Shown one piece after another: positions 34,436-42,152 of a DNA stretch of 42,152 nucleotides. The translations under genes and the position numbers were made by a program. Origin of the DNA: Acidothermus sp. (lineage in GTDB: Bacteria; Actinomycetota; Actinomycetes; Acidothermales; Acidothermaceae); assembly GCA_023512015.1 (NCBI GenBank), contig JAIMAI010000019.1, positions 1 through 42,152 of the forward strand, in the 5' to 3' direction. The notes under the pieces were generated by a model. That model worked only from the letters and a program-made list of their open reading frames with translations, did no database searches and was not told the origin of the DNA. The stretch's first letter is position 1. Every line of letters begins with the position of its first letter.

Positions 34436-34974
34436 CGCAGCTCGACCCACGGGCGCCGCTCGTCATCGACATCCACGACGTGCCGCGCCAGCCCGGAGCC
34501 ATGCGTACGGTGTCCCGCGTCGTCCCTGCGCCGGCGGATCTTCGTGGGGAGTTGATCGGTGTCCCCGACGGCAGCGACCTCGCGTTCGACGTGCGCATCG
34601 AGTCGGTACGCGAGGGTGTCTGGGTGTCGGGAACCGTGCAGGCCTCCCTGGCCGGGGAGTGCGCCCGGTGCTTGGAGCCGTTCGCGAGCGAGCTCGTCGT
34701 CCGGCTCGAGCAGCTGTTCGTGTACCCCGGCCACCGGCAGGCGAGTGATGACGACGAGATCGGTGAGGTCGTCGACCAAGCGATCGATCTCGAACCGCTC
34801 GTGAGGGACGCGGTGGTACTCGCGCTCCCGCTCGCTCCGCTGTGCCGGGAGGACTGCCCGGGGCTCTGCCCCCGCTGTGGGGTGCTGCTCGCGGAGCAGC
34901 CGGGACACCGTCACGACGACGACGTCGACCCGAGGTGGGCGATCCTCAGAGGGCTCATCGAAGATTTCGGGTGA
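34432..34974 (+). CDS. DUF177 (YceD-like) metal-binding protein
   Basis: A 180-residue member of the YceD/DUF177 family, nearly always encoded just before rpmF and tied to rRNA or ribosome assembly. The paired cysteines are visible: ECARCLEPF and [16 protein letters not shown], followed by [10 protein letters not shown]. Family members begin with LDxRxPLVxDxHxxxRxPGA. The same pattern ([20 protein letters not shown]) is encoded upstream of the first ATG/GTG (34480), so the start must be earlier. CTG 34432 is nine bases after AAGGAG and is the best candidate. Using GTG 34480 would remove 16 conserved residues. Confidence 0.85.
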   Translation: MTQLDPRAPLVIDIHDVPRQPGAMRTVSRVVPAPADLRGELIGVPDGSDLAFDVRIESVREGVWVSGTVQASLAGECARCLEPFASELVVRLEQLFVYPGHRQASDDDEIGEVVDQAIDLEPLVRDAVVLALPLAPLCREDCPGLCPRCGVLLAEQPGHRHDDDVDPRWAILRGLIEDFG

Positions 34975-35061
34975 GACCTGGATCGCTCGTCGCGGCGTGG
35001 CCGATCCGGACCACCGGTGCACCTCGGCCGGTGAACGCTCAGAAAAGGCAAGGAGACGACC

Positions 35062-35241
35062 GTGCCGGTACCCAAGCGTCGCCAATCACGGAGCAACACC
35101 CGCAGCCGCCGTGCCCAGTGGAAAGCGGCCGCTCCCACCCTCGTGCGCTGCAACAACCCCGCGTGCCGCCAACCCAAGTTGCCGCACGTGGTGTGTCCGA
35201 ACTGCGGGACGTACGACCGACGCCCGGTGCTCACGAGCTGA
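35062..35241 (+). CDS. rpmF: 50S ribosomal protein L32
   Basis: L32, 59 residues: [20 protein letters not shown], then CxxxxC (CNNPAC) and [10 protein letters not shown]. The four cysteines indicate a zinc-binding form. GTG 35062 follows AAGGAG. The gene lies between DUF177 and rnc, as in most bacteria. Short but unmistakable. Confidence 0.96.
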   Translation: MPVPKRRQSRSNTRSRRAQWKAAAPTLVRCNNPACRQPKLPHVVCPNCGTYDRRPVLTS

Positions 35242-35251
35242 TCATCGGCCG

Positions 35252-35989
35252 ATGGCGAAGCACTCCGTGGGGGCGGAGGCGGGCGACGTCGGGGCGCAGT
35301 TAGCGGCACTCCAGGAGATCACCGGATTCTCGCTCGACCCGACGTTGTTGGAGCGTGCCATCACCCATCGTTCCTACGCCTACGAACATGGGGGATTGCC
35401 CACCAACGAGCGGTTGGAATTCCTCGGCGACGCCGTACTCGGCGTGATCATCACAGAAACGCTTTATCGACGGTTTCCCGACCTGCCGGAAGGGCAACTC
35501 GCGAAATTCCGTTCCGCGGTGGTGAACATGCGGGCCCTTGCCGACGTCGCCCGGAGCCTGCGGCTCGGCGAATTCCTCCGGCTCGGACGGGGCGAGGAAT
35601 CCACGGGCGGGCGCAACAAATCCTCGATTCTCGCCGATGCCCTTGAGGCCCTGATCGGCGCCGTTTACGTCGAGCACGGCTTGGAGCAGACGGCAATTTT
35701 CGTGCACCGGCTCTTCGATCCCCTCATCGAACGGGCCGCAGCCCTCGGGGCCGGATTGGATTGGAAGACCTCGCTGCAGGAACTCACTTCGGCACAGGCC
35801 CTCGGCGTCCCGTTCTACGACATCTCGGAGAGCGGCCCGGACCACGAGAAAACTTTCACCGCCGAGGTTCGCGTAGCCGGCACCGTCTACGGCAGCGGCT
35901 GCGGCAGAAGCAAGAAGGAGGCGGAGCAGCGCGCAGCCCAGGAGGCATGGTTGCGCATCCGCCGGAACATCGACGAAACCGTTTCCTGA
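35252..35989 (+). CDS. rnc: Ribonuclease III
   Basis: RNase III, 245 residues, cuts double-stranded RNA in rRNA maturation. Endonuclease signature [15 protein letters not shown] with the catalytic glutamates and aspartates, second acidic site [13 protein letters not shown], and a C-terminal dsRNA-binding domain ([13 protein letters not shown] to [16 protein letters not shown]). ATG 35252 is ten bases after rpmF and has a weak ribosome site, so it probably depends on coupling. mutM follows three bases after its stop. Confidence 0.96.
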   Translation: MAKHSVGAEAGDVGAQLAALQEITGFSLDPTLLERAITHRSYAYEHGGLPTNERLEFLGDAVLGVIITETLYRRFPDLPEGQLAKFRSAVVNMRALADVARSLRLGEFLRLGRGEESTGGRNKSSILADALEALIGAVYVEHGLEQTAIFVHRLFDPLIERAAALGAGLDWKTSLQELTSAQALGVPFYDISESGPDHEKTFTAEVRVAGTVYGSGCGRSKKEAEQRAAQEAWLRIRRNIDETVS

Positions 35990-35992
35990 CCC

Positions 35993-36847
35993 GTGCCCGA
36001 ACTCCCTGAGGTCGAGACCATCCGCCGCGGACTCATTCCCCATGTCTGCGGGCGGACCATAGAAACGGTAGAGGTGTTGCATCCCCGATCCGTTCGCAGA
36101 CATCGCGGCGGCTCGGCGGATTTCATCGAAATGCTGCGGGGACGGCGGATCGTCGCTGTCGACCGCCGCGGAAAATATTTGTGGTTCGTGCTTGATTCGC
36201 GCCAAGCGCTGCTGGCTCATCTCGGGATGAGTGGACAATTCCTGCTGCGTGCTCCGGAGACGGGCCGGCCTACCCACGCTCGCCTTCGGATTCGGTTCTC
36301 CGAAGGAGAAAACGACCTGTGGTTCGCGGATCAGCGAACCTTCGGCGCTCTGGCGGTCTGCGCATTGGTGGACGACCTTCCCCGCGACATCCGGCATATC
36401 GCCGTCGACGTGCTCGATGAGCGGTTCGACGTCCGGGATTTCCATCGCCGGTTGACCCGGCGCACCACCGGCATCAAACGCGCCCTGCTCGATCAGACAT
36501 TGATATCGGGGGTCGGGAACATCTACGCGGACGAAGCCTTGTGGCGCGCGCGCCTGCATTACGCGACCCCGACCGCTTCGATGCGTTTCGCGGTCACGCA
36601 ACGGCTCACGGCAGCGGTGCGGGAGGTTTTCTGCGACGCCCTCCAGGCCGGGGGGACGACGTTCGACGGGTTGTACGTGAACGTCAACGGCCGCAGCGGG
36701 TATTTCAGTCGTTCGCTTGCGGCTTACGGTCGGGCGGGTCAGCCCTGCCCGCGATGTGAGACACCGATCCGCCGAGAGCCCTTCATGGGCCGCTCGTCTT
36801 TCCGGTGTCCGCGGTGTCAGCGGATCCCACGCCGTCCGCACTGGTGA
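35993..36847 (+). CDS. mutM: Formamidopyrimidine-DNA glycosylase
   Basis: MutM/Fpg, 284 residues, excises oxidised guanine. After the initiator come the catalytic PELPEVETIRRGL, the lysine of GKYLWF, the H2TH segment LISGVGNIYADEALW, and a C-terminal zinc finger (CPRC and CPRCQ). All catalytic residues are present. GTG 35993 places Pro2 correctly for the mature N-terminus. Same unit as rnc. Confidence 0.96.
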   Translation: MPELPEVETIRRGLIPHVCGRTIETVEVLHPRSVRRHRGGSADFIEMLRGRRIVAVDRRGKYLWFVLDSRQALLAHLGMSGQFLLRAPETGRPTHARLRIRFSEGENDLWFADQRTFGALAVCALVDDLPRDIRHIAVDVLDERFDVRDFHRRLTRRTTGIKRALLDQTLISGVGNIYADEALWRARLHYATPTASMRFAVTQRLTAAVREVFCDALQAGGTTFDGLYVNVNGRSGYFSRSLAAYGRAGQPCPRCETPIRREPFMGRSSFRCPRCQRIPRRPHW

Positions 36848-36869
36848 GTTTCGGCTCGGAGGAGAAGAC

Positions 36870-37157
36870 TTGGAAGATCAGGCACGGCTCACGGCTTGGG
36901 TCACCGGCAGGGTCCAGGGCGTCGGGTTCCGGTGGTGGGTGCGGTCGGTTGCGCGCGAATTAGGCCTCGTCGGCGTCGCCCGAAACCTCCCCGACGGTCG
37001 GGTCGAAGTGATCGCGGAGGGGCCACGGGCGGCGTGCGAGCAGTTGCTCGCGGCGCTGGGCGGCCCACCTAACCGTGGCAGGCCGGGTTTCGTGGCCTCT
37101 GTGGCCAGCGAATGGTCCTCGCCGCGCGGTGATTTCCACGGCTTCGAGCAGCGCTGA
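36870..37157 (+). CDS. acyP: Acylphosphatase
   Basis: A 95-residue acylphosphatase. The signature GRVQGVGFRWWVR carries the phosphate-binding arginine, and RNLPDGRVEVIAEG carries the catalytic asparagine. The start is TTG 36870, five bases after GGAGGAG; no ATG or GTG fits the family start. It lies between mutM and smc as in other Actinobacteria. Confidence 0.92.
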   Translation: MEDQARLTAWVTGRVQGVGFRWWVRSVARELGLVGVARNLPDGRVEVIAEGPRAACEQLLAALGGPPNRGRPGFVASVASEWSSPRGDFHGFEQR

Positions 37158-37376
37158 CCGGGGCTCGATCCGGACGACCCGTTACGCCGTCCGGGTGGTT
37201 TAGACCCTTCTCCCGCGGGCGCGAGACCTTCTCGTAATGAAAACGTGACTGCAGGGTTGACCTCAGCGGCTGCGAGTGCGACCCTGGGTATATCCACGAG
37301 TACCTACCGCTGAGTCGACGTGCGGTCGAACGACCCGACGTGTGCGTCCACAGCCGGTATCCATTGGAGGAACTCC

Positions 37377-37577
37377 ATGGCGAAGGCGCTTCTCGGTCAT
37401 CTCGGCGGTCCGGACCCCCGCCTGCTGTCGGAAATGCGACGTCTGCAACAGCGGGTCCGTGACCTTGAAGAGGAGTGCTTGCGCCTGCAGGCCGCCAACG
37501 AGGCGCTGGCGGCAGAGCAGGCCAAGGACGACGATGTCGTGATCTCGGTGAGTGAGGCCGAGCCTGTGCTGAACTGA
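37377..37577 (+). CDS. Small coiled-coil protein preceding smc
   Basis: A 66-residue protein (MAKALLGHLGGPDPRLLSEM at the start) with a short leucine-zipper-like coiled coil (RRLQQRVRDLEEECLRLQAANEAL) and an acidic tail. Near-identical small proteins occur at this place in Streptomyces and relatives, as I remember. ATG 37377 follows GGAGG. It has a strong terminator of its own. Function unknown; an SMC- or division-related role is only suggested by position. Confidence 0.85.
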   Translation: MAKALLGHLGGPDPRLLSEMRRLQQRVRDLEEECLRLQAANEALAAEQAKDDDVVISVSEAEPVLN

Positions 37578-37598
37578 TCTCCGAGTGAAGACGTTCCC

Positions 37599-37628
37599 AA
37601 CGGGACACCGCCCCGGCGGTGTCCCGTT
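37599..37628 (+). terminator. Terminator after the small coiled-coil gene
   Basis: AACGGGACACCGCC (37599-37612) pairs perfectly with GGCGGTGTCCCGTT (37615-37628) around a CC loop, followed by TCCTTG. It separates this gene from smc, which must have its own promoter in the next 180 bp. Confidence 0.8.
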
Positions 37629-37809
37629 TCCTTGTGGGCGATGATCGACCGTCCCGAGTTTCGCGTTCGCTCCCGGTCTGCGTTCGATCCGTCGGAGCCG
37701 CCGGCGGCGCCCGGCGGCGCTCCGCGGATCTGGTCGGCGCGTCGACCGGCGTCCAGGCCCTGGGACGATAGGCTCCGAGCCGTTGGTCTGACGTGAGCCG
37801 GGAGCCTCC

Positions 37810-40800
37810 GTGTACCTGAAGAGTCTGACTTTGCGTGGGTTCAAGTCGTTCGCGTCGTCCACCACCCTGCGTTTCGAGCCGGGGATCACCTGCGTGGTCG
37901 GCCCGAACGGTTCAGGGAAGTCCAACATCGTCGACGCGCTCGCTTGGGTCATGGGGGAGCAGGGCGCGAAGACCCTGCGCGGCGGCAAGATGGAGGACGT
38001 GATCTTCGCGGGGACGTCGTCGCGTCCTCCGCTCGGGCGTGCCGAGGTCTCGGTCACGATCGACAACACCGACGGGGCGCTCCCCATCGAGTACACCGAA
38101 GTCACGATCAGCAGGATCATGTTCCGCAACGGGGGATCGGAATACTCGATCAACGGTCGTCCGTGCCGACTGCTCGACGTCCAAGAACTGCTCTCCGACT
38201 CAGGCATCGGTCGGGAAATGCACGTGATCATCGGGCAGGGGCAGCTCGAAGAGGTGTTGCACGCCTCGCCGGAGGAACGTCGCGGGTTCGTGGAGGAAGC
38301 CGCCGGCGTCCTCAAGCACCGCAAGCGCAAGGAAAAAGCGCTGCGGAAGCTCGAAGCGATGCAGGCCAACCTCACTCGTCTGCAGGACCTCACCGCCGAA
38401 CTCCGGCGCCAGCTTGGTCCGCTCGGCAAGCAGGCCGAGATCGCTCGCAAGGCGGCCGTGATCCAGGCGGACCTGCGCGATGCCCGGCTCCGGCTCCTCG
38501 CGGATGATCTGGTCACTCAACGCGCGCACCTCGAACGCGACATCGCAGATGAGACGGCGATCCGGCAGCGTCGTGACCAACTCGACGCCGAATTGAAGGA
38601 AGCGCAGCATCGGGAGGGCGAGCTGGAGGCCGAACTCTCCCGGGCTGCTACCCGCCTGACCGAGGCGCAGGACGTCTGGTACCGGCTGTCGTCGCTTCGG
38701 GAGCGGCTGCGAGGGACGGCCAGCGTCGCGGCCGAACGATGCCGCCAGGGCCGCCTTGCCGACGAACAAACCTGGCAAGGCCGCGATCCGGAGCAGCTGG
38801 ACGCCGAAGCTGCTGCGGCTCGTTCCGAGGCGGAGCGACTCGCCGTCGAAGTCGAGCAGGCGCGTGCCGTTCTCGATGCCGCCGTCGCGCGCCGACGTCA
38901 TGCCGAGGCCGACCTGGAGGCCGAGGAGCGGCGGCTCACCGCGGCCATCCGTGCCGTTGCCGATCGGCGCGAGACCCTCGCCCGGCTCGCCGGTGAGGTG
39001 GCGGCCGCCCGCAGCCGGGTGGCGGCCGGCGAGGAGGAGATCGGACGCCTCCGACTGGCGATGACCGAAGCGCAGACGCGGGCCGAACGGGCACAGCGGG
39101 AATTCCAGGCCCTGGAAACCCAAATCGCCGGGCTGGACGAAGGAGAGATCGGACTCGACGCTGACTACGAGCGGGCCGCCGAGGCGCTCGCAGCGGCGGA
39201 AGAACGGCTTGCGGCCCTGCGCGAACGGGAGCGGGAGCTGGAGCGCGCCCGCGCTTCGCTGGCCGCGCGGGTCGAAGCGCTGGAGCTGGGCTCGGCGCGC
39301 AAGGACGGCGCAGCGGCCCTGCTGGCGGCGGAGCGGCCGGGGATTTCGGGGGCGGTCGCCCGCGCCTTGCGCGTCGAGTCGGGATACGAGGCGGCGGTGG
39401 CCGCCGTCCTCGGTGGGGTCGCGGACGGCGTCGTCGTCGAGTCGTTCGACGGAGCGGTCGAGGCGCTGCGGTGGCTCAAAGCGGACGACGCCGGGCGGGC
39501 CGCGATGCTCGTCTGTGCCGCGCCCGCCGGGGTCGGCCTGCGCGGCGAGCCGCCCGCTGGTCGCTGGCTTCGGGACGTCGTGGACGCCGCGGTTCCCGAG
39601 CTTCGGGGCGCGTTGGACGTGCTCCTCGAAGGAGTAGTCGTTGTCGACGATCTCCAGGCGGCGCGGTCGGTCGGGGCTTCCGGTGCGGGGCTGCGGGTGG
39701 TCACCCGAGAAGGCGACCTGCTCGGTGACGTCGTGGTGAGTGGGGGTTCGGCGAGTCCGCCGTCCCTGCTCGAAATCCAAACCGCCCTCGATGAGGCGCG
39801 TCGCTCGCTGGAAGAGGTCGTCGCGCGGCAACAGCGGCTCCGCTTCGAGATCGCCGCTGCTGAGGAGGAGCGGAACCGAGCCGCGCGGGACGCCGACGCT
39901 GCGCTGGCCCAGCTCCACGAGTCGGACGCCGCGATGGCCGCGGTCGCCGAACAGCTGGGGCACCTCGGGGCGCAGGCTCGGGCGGCGGCAGGTGAGGTGG
40001 AGCGACTGGCCGGGTCAATAGCACAGGCCGAGGAAGCGAACGCGCGAGATCGTGAGCGCCTCACGGAGTTGGAGAAGCGCCTAGAGTACGCGCAGCGGGA
40101 AAGCGACGACGCCTCGGCGGAACCCTCGACGGAGGAGCGCGATCGGTTGGCGGCTCTCGTTGCGGAGGCGCGGGGCGCCGAGACCGAGGCCCGGTTGGCG
40201 GTCGGGACGGGTGAAGAACGACAGCGTGCCGCTGCGCAGCGTGCAGCCCAGTTCGAGGCTGCCGCTGAGGCGGAACGCCGGGCCCGGCTTCGCGCTGAGC
40301 AGCAACGGCAGCGCCGCGAGCGCGAAGCAGCGGTGGCCGCTGCGGTGGCATCCGCGGCCGAAATCGGGCTCGCCCGATTGGAAAGGTCGCTCGCCGTCGC
40401 CGAGCGGCTGCGGGCCGAAGCGCAGGAGGCCCGGTCGGCCTGCGAAACGGAGCTTCTGGCGGTGCGCGAGCGGATCCGGGAAATCGCGCAGGAAATCGAG
40501 CGATTGACCGACGCGGTGCACCGCGACGAGGTTGCCCGTGCCGAGCAACGCTTACGTATCGAACAGCTAGTCGAGCGGGCCATGGAGGAATTCGGCGTCG
40601 ATCCCGAGACGCTCGTCGCCGAGTACGGCCCTGACGTGCCGGTGCCGGTCGCACCCGACCCCGACGCGCCTACGGACGGCCCGCCTCCCGAACCCGTGCC
40701 GTACGTGCGGGCCGAACAGGAACGGCGGGCCAGGACCGCGGAACGTGCTCTCGCCCAGCTGGGGAAGGTCAATCCGCTCGCGCTCGAAGAATTCAGCGCG

Positions 40801-41379
40801 TTGGAGGAGCGCTACCGTTTCTTGAGCGAACAACTGGAGGACCTGAAGAAGAGTCGGAAAGACTTGCTGGAAATCGTCCGCGAGGTGGACGAGCGGGTGC
40901 AGGAGGTCTTCACCGCGGCCTTCGAGGACACCGCTCGAGAATTCGAGAAGATTTTCGCGCGGTTGTTCCCCGGTGGCGAGGGGCGACTCGTGCTGACGGA
41001 CCCTTCCGACATGCTGGCGACCGGTATCGAGGTCGAAGCCCGCCCTCCCGGGAAGAAGGTGAAGCGACTGTCGCTGCTGTCGGGTGGGGAACGCTCACTT
41101 ACCGCGCTTGCCTTCCTGGTTGCGCTTTTCAAGGCCCGCCCCAGCCCGTTCTATGTGATGGACGAGGTGGAAGCCGCGCTCGACGAGACGAACCTTCGAC
41201 GGATGCTGACGATATTCGAAGAGCTTCGCGAAAGCAGTCAGCTCATCATCATCACGCACCAGCAACCCACGATGGAAATTGCGGATGCACTGTACGGGGT
41301 GTCGATGCGTGGTGACGGGGTGTCGACGGTCATCAGTCAACGGTTGAGGGAACGAGAAGTGGAGCCGCAGCCGGCCTGA
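37810..41379 (+). CDS. smc: Chromosome segregation protein SMC
   Basis: SMC, 1189 residues, complete. N-terminal Walker A GPNGSGKSN (31-39) and EQGAKTLRGGKMEDVIFAGT, long coiled coil, hinge domain at about 500-650 (GISGAVARALRVESGYEAA), second coiled coil, a Pro-rich insert near 945-980, and the C-terminal head with signature LSGGERSLTALAF and Walker B PFYVMDEVEAALDE. It condenses and segregates chromosomes with ScpA and ScpB, which are not in the window. GTG 37810 follows GGGAG; TAGGCT at 37769-37774 could be a -10. ftsY, its usual next neighbour in Actinobacteria, is missing. Confidence 0.97.
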   Translation: MYLKSLTLRGFKSFASSTTLRFEPGITCVVGPNGSGKSNIVDALAWVMGEQGAKTLRGGKMEDVIFAGTSSRPPLGRAEVSVTIDNTDGALPIEYTEVTISRIMFRNGGSEYSINGRPCRLLDVQELLSDSGIGREMHVIIGQGQLEEVLHASPEERRGFVEEAAGVLKHRKRKEKALRKLEAMQANLTRLQDLTAELRRQLGPLGKQAEIARKAAVIQADLRDARLRLLADDLVTQRAHLERDIADETAIRQRRDQLDAELKEAQHREGELEAELSRAATRLTEAQDVWYRLSSLRERLRGTASVAAERCRQGRLADEQTWQGRDPEQLDAEAAAARSEAERLAVEVEQARAVLDAAVARRRHAEADLEAEERRLTAAIRAVADRRETLARLAGEVAAARSRVAAGEEEIGRLRLAMTEAQTRAERAQREFQALETQIAGLDEGEIGLDADYERAAEALAAAEERLAALRERERELERARASLAARVEALELGSARKDGAAALLAAERPGISGAVARALRVESGYEAAVAAVLGGVADGVVVESFDGAVEALRWLKADDAGRAAMLVCAAPAGVGLRGEPPAGRWLRDVVDAAVPELRGALDVLLEGVVVVDDLQAARSVGASGAGLRVVTREGDLLGDVVVSGGSASPPSLLEIQTALDEARRSLEEVVARQQRLRFEIAAAEEERNRAARDADAALAQLHESDAAMAAVAEQLGHLGAQARAAAGEVERLAGSIAQAEEANARDRERLTELEKRLEYAQRESDDASAEPSTEERDRLAALVAEARGAETEARLAVGTGEERQRAAAQRAAQFEAAAEAERRARLRAEQQRQRREREAAVAAAVASAAEIGLARLERSLAVAERLRAEAQEARSACETELLAVRERIREIAQEIERLTDAVHRDEVARAEQRLRIEQLVERAMEEFGVDPETLVAEYGPDVPVPVAPDPDAPTDGPPPEPVPYVRAEQERRARTAERALAQLGKVNPLALEEFSALEERYRFLSEQLEDLKKSRKDLLEIVREVDERVQEVFTAAFEDTAREFEKIFARLFPGGEGRLVLTDPSDMLATGIEVEARPPGKKVKRLSLLSGGERSLTALAFLVALFKARPSPFYVMDEVEAALDETNLRRMLTIFEELRESSQLIIITHQQPTMEIADALYGVSMRGDGVSTVISQRLREREVEPQPA

Positions 41380-41393
41380 ACTTCGTGGTGCCT

Positions 41394-41464
41394 TCGATGT
41401 CGGTTGCGAGGTCGTGACCTCGCGGTACCTCTCGCATACGAGGCGCGACATCGAGAGCTTTTTG
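41394..41464 (+). other. Multi-hairpin structured element after smc
   Basis: An outer stem, TCGATGTCG (41394-41402) with CGACATCGA (41446-41454), encloses two hairpins: GCGAGGTC-GT-GACCTCGC (41406-41423) and CTCG-CATA-CGAG (41431-41442). A T-run (TTTTT, from 41459) follows. As RNA this is a three-way junction ending like a terminator. It may be the smc terminator, a small structured RNA, or a mobile-element end. Confidence 0.55.
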
Positions 41465-41813
41465 CGCGGCCTTTAGCAAAGGGGACGTATTACCGCCTCT
41501 CCTCCGCTACGCACTGGTGACGGGGATTGTCCTCTGCGGCCCGCAGCGGTGGGCGACCTGCTGCTGCGTGGTAAGGCCGGGCGTGCGCCGCCGTGCCCAG
41601 ATGACTCCTGGATTCCGCTTTGACTGGAATGGCGCAGGCGGTCTGGCGCTCCTTGGTACACCTCACTGTCGACGCGGGGACACGTCGCGGCACCGGCTTG
41701 GATGCAGTGATTTCTTCCCGCGGATTCGGATCTCCTTGCGGACAATGAAGCGTCACCGAAAATCTCTAATGCGGATCTGGTCGACCCGCCGACGAGCCCT
41801 TCCTCCGCGCACG
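41465..41813. other. Stretch without a recognisable gene
   Basis: Open frames of 88-116 codons occur on both strands but show no family features, good ribosome sites or codon bias. To the eye the base composition is less GC-rich towards the right end than in the core block. It may be decayed accessory DNA. No terminal inverted repeats of an insertion sequence were found. Confidence 0.5.
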
Positions 41814-42101
41814 CTACTCATTGGAAAGTGCCTTCACGTAGAAGAAATGGTCAACCGCCGGAGGTGATGTCGAGACGTCTACGTAGAACTCAATTTGTGT
41901 CAACGGGCTACGATTGTAGTGCTTGACAACAGTTCCGTTGGCATCGAGCTCATCGGCTGCGTCTTGATAGACTGTCGCGAGTACGGCCACGATGCTGTGT
42001 GAGGTAGGTACGGGTGGGGTTTTGTTGGGGTGTGCGGTGGTTTGGCAGGCAGTGATGAGGGTTATTGCGAGCAGAGCGGTGCAGGGGAGTCGGTGGGGCA
42101 T
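41814..42101 (-). CDS. Small predicted lipoprotein
   Basis: A 95-residue protein with a lipoprotein signal (MPHRLPCTALLAITLITAC; lipobox LITAC, cysteine at 19), a Thr/Pro-rich linker and a short C-terminal domain with the pattern IVAVLATVYQDAADEL and IEFYVDVS. The mature part is unrecognised. The ribosome site is weak. Another frame enters from the right edge on the same strand and ends at 42062, overlapping this start by 40 bases (last residues APLCSQ), and could be the tail of an upstream gene in the same operon. Less GC-rich codon use than the core block suggests different ancestry. Confidence 0.6.
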   Translation of the reverse strand: MPHRLPCTALLAITLITACQTTAHPNKTPPVPTSHSIVAVLATVYQDAADELDANGTVVKHYNRSPLTQIEFYVDVSTSPPAVDHFFYVKALSNE

Positions 42102-42152
42102 GGGGTTTGTGGTCCGGTGACGAGGACGGCGTGGGCTTGGCGGATGGGGAAG

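Noticed and set aside
37170-37194. A terminator after acyP (CCGGACG and CGTCCGG)
   Set aside because: The 7-bp stem has an 11-base loop and no clear T-run, so it is too weak to list.
38200-40772. Very long open frames antisense to smc (587 and 535 codons)
   Set aside because: Low-complexity Arg/Ser/Ala composition typical of the reverse strand of GC-rich coiled-coil genes; smc itself is complete.
41517-41867. A 116-codon plus-strand frame after smc
   Set aside because: No ribosome site, no family resemblance, odd composition, and it overlaps the end of the lipoprotein gene.
1-42152. CRISPR arrays, tRNA or rRNA genes, complete insertion sequences
   Set aside because: No regularly spaced repeats with unique spacers, no cloverleaf or rRNA segments, and no transposase with terminal repeats were seen. 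The short tandem repeats at gene boundaries have no spacers of CRISPR type.

Overview
The window is GC-rich DNA from a member of the Actinomycetota. From about 20 kb to 41.4 kb the gene order is, as I remember it, the conserved actinobacterial order: ndgR | leuC-leuD-hup-plsC-gpsA-ddl | Lrp-like | thiL-thiD | rpmB | DAK-recG-rsmD-coaD-sepIVA-DUF177-rpmF-rnc-mutM-acyP-small coiled coil-smc. An mprA-mprB-pepD (htrA) set lies just before it, in the order known from mycobacteria. GTG starts, ATGA/GTGA stop-start overlaps and strong GGAGG sites are used throughout. The genus cannot be fixed from the sequence; a Frankiales- or Acidothermus-like thermophile would fit but is a guess.

Region 1 (1-7349, minus strand, cut at the left edge) is one tightly coupled operon for a membrane complex related to group 4 [NiFe] hydrogenases and respiratory complex I. 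In order of transcription it is NuoH/HyfC-like, HyfE-like, HyfF-like antiporter, NuoCD/HyfG-like large subunit, a fused ferredoxin-NuoB-like small subunit, and a HyfB/NuoL-like antiporter. The ion-translocating subunits keep their key Lys and Glu residues. The redox arm does not: all four NiFe cysteines of the large subunit are gone. All four cysteines for the NuoB [4Fe-4S] cluster are replaced (Asp, Asp, Asp, Ser). The fused ferredoxin keeps exactly the four ligands of one of its two clusters. This is the strongest candidate here for an undescribed system: an Ehr-like pump whose electron path is reduced to at most one recognisable cluster.

Region 2 (7350-12227) is accessory. It has a 400-bp leader with inverted repeats, an unrecognised helical protein, a protein that looks like a cysteinyl-tRNA synthetase stripped of its catalytic motifs, and a coupled pair of MutS-like ATPases lacking the mismatch-recognition domain.

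Region 3 (12228-20019) holds a lipoprotein glycoside hydrolase, a coupled aldo/keto reductase and GH13 alpha-glucosidase, and the envelope-stress set mprA-mprB-pepD with a putative MprA box.

Region 4 (20095-41379) is the core block: leucine synthesis with its divergent IclR regulator and a shared operator, a histone-like protein with its own promoter, leader hairpin and terminator, lipid, cell-wall and thiamine genes, ribosomal proteins L28 and L32, and DNA repair and chromosome segregation genes. Four short tandem-repeat clusters sit at gene boundaries in this block (leuC leader, thiL start, recG-rsmD gap, sepIVA end).

Region 5 (41380-42152) breaks the usual order. After smc comes a structured multi-hairpin element, then about 350 bp without a recognisable gene and with a less GC-rich look, then a small lipoprotein gene on the minus strand at the right edge.
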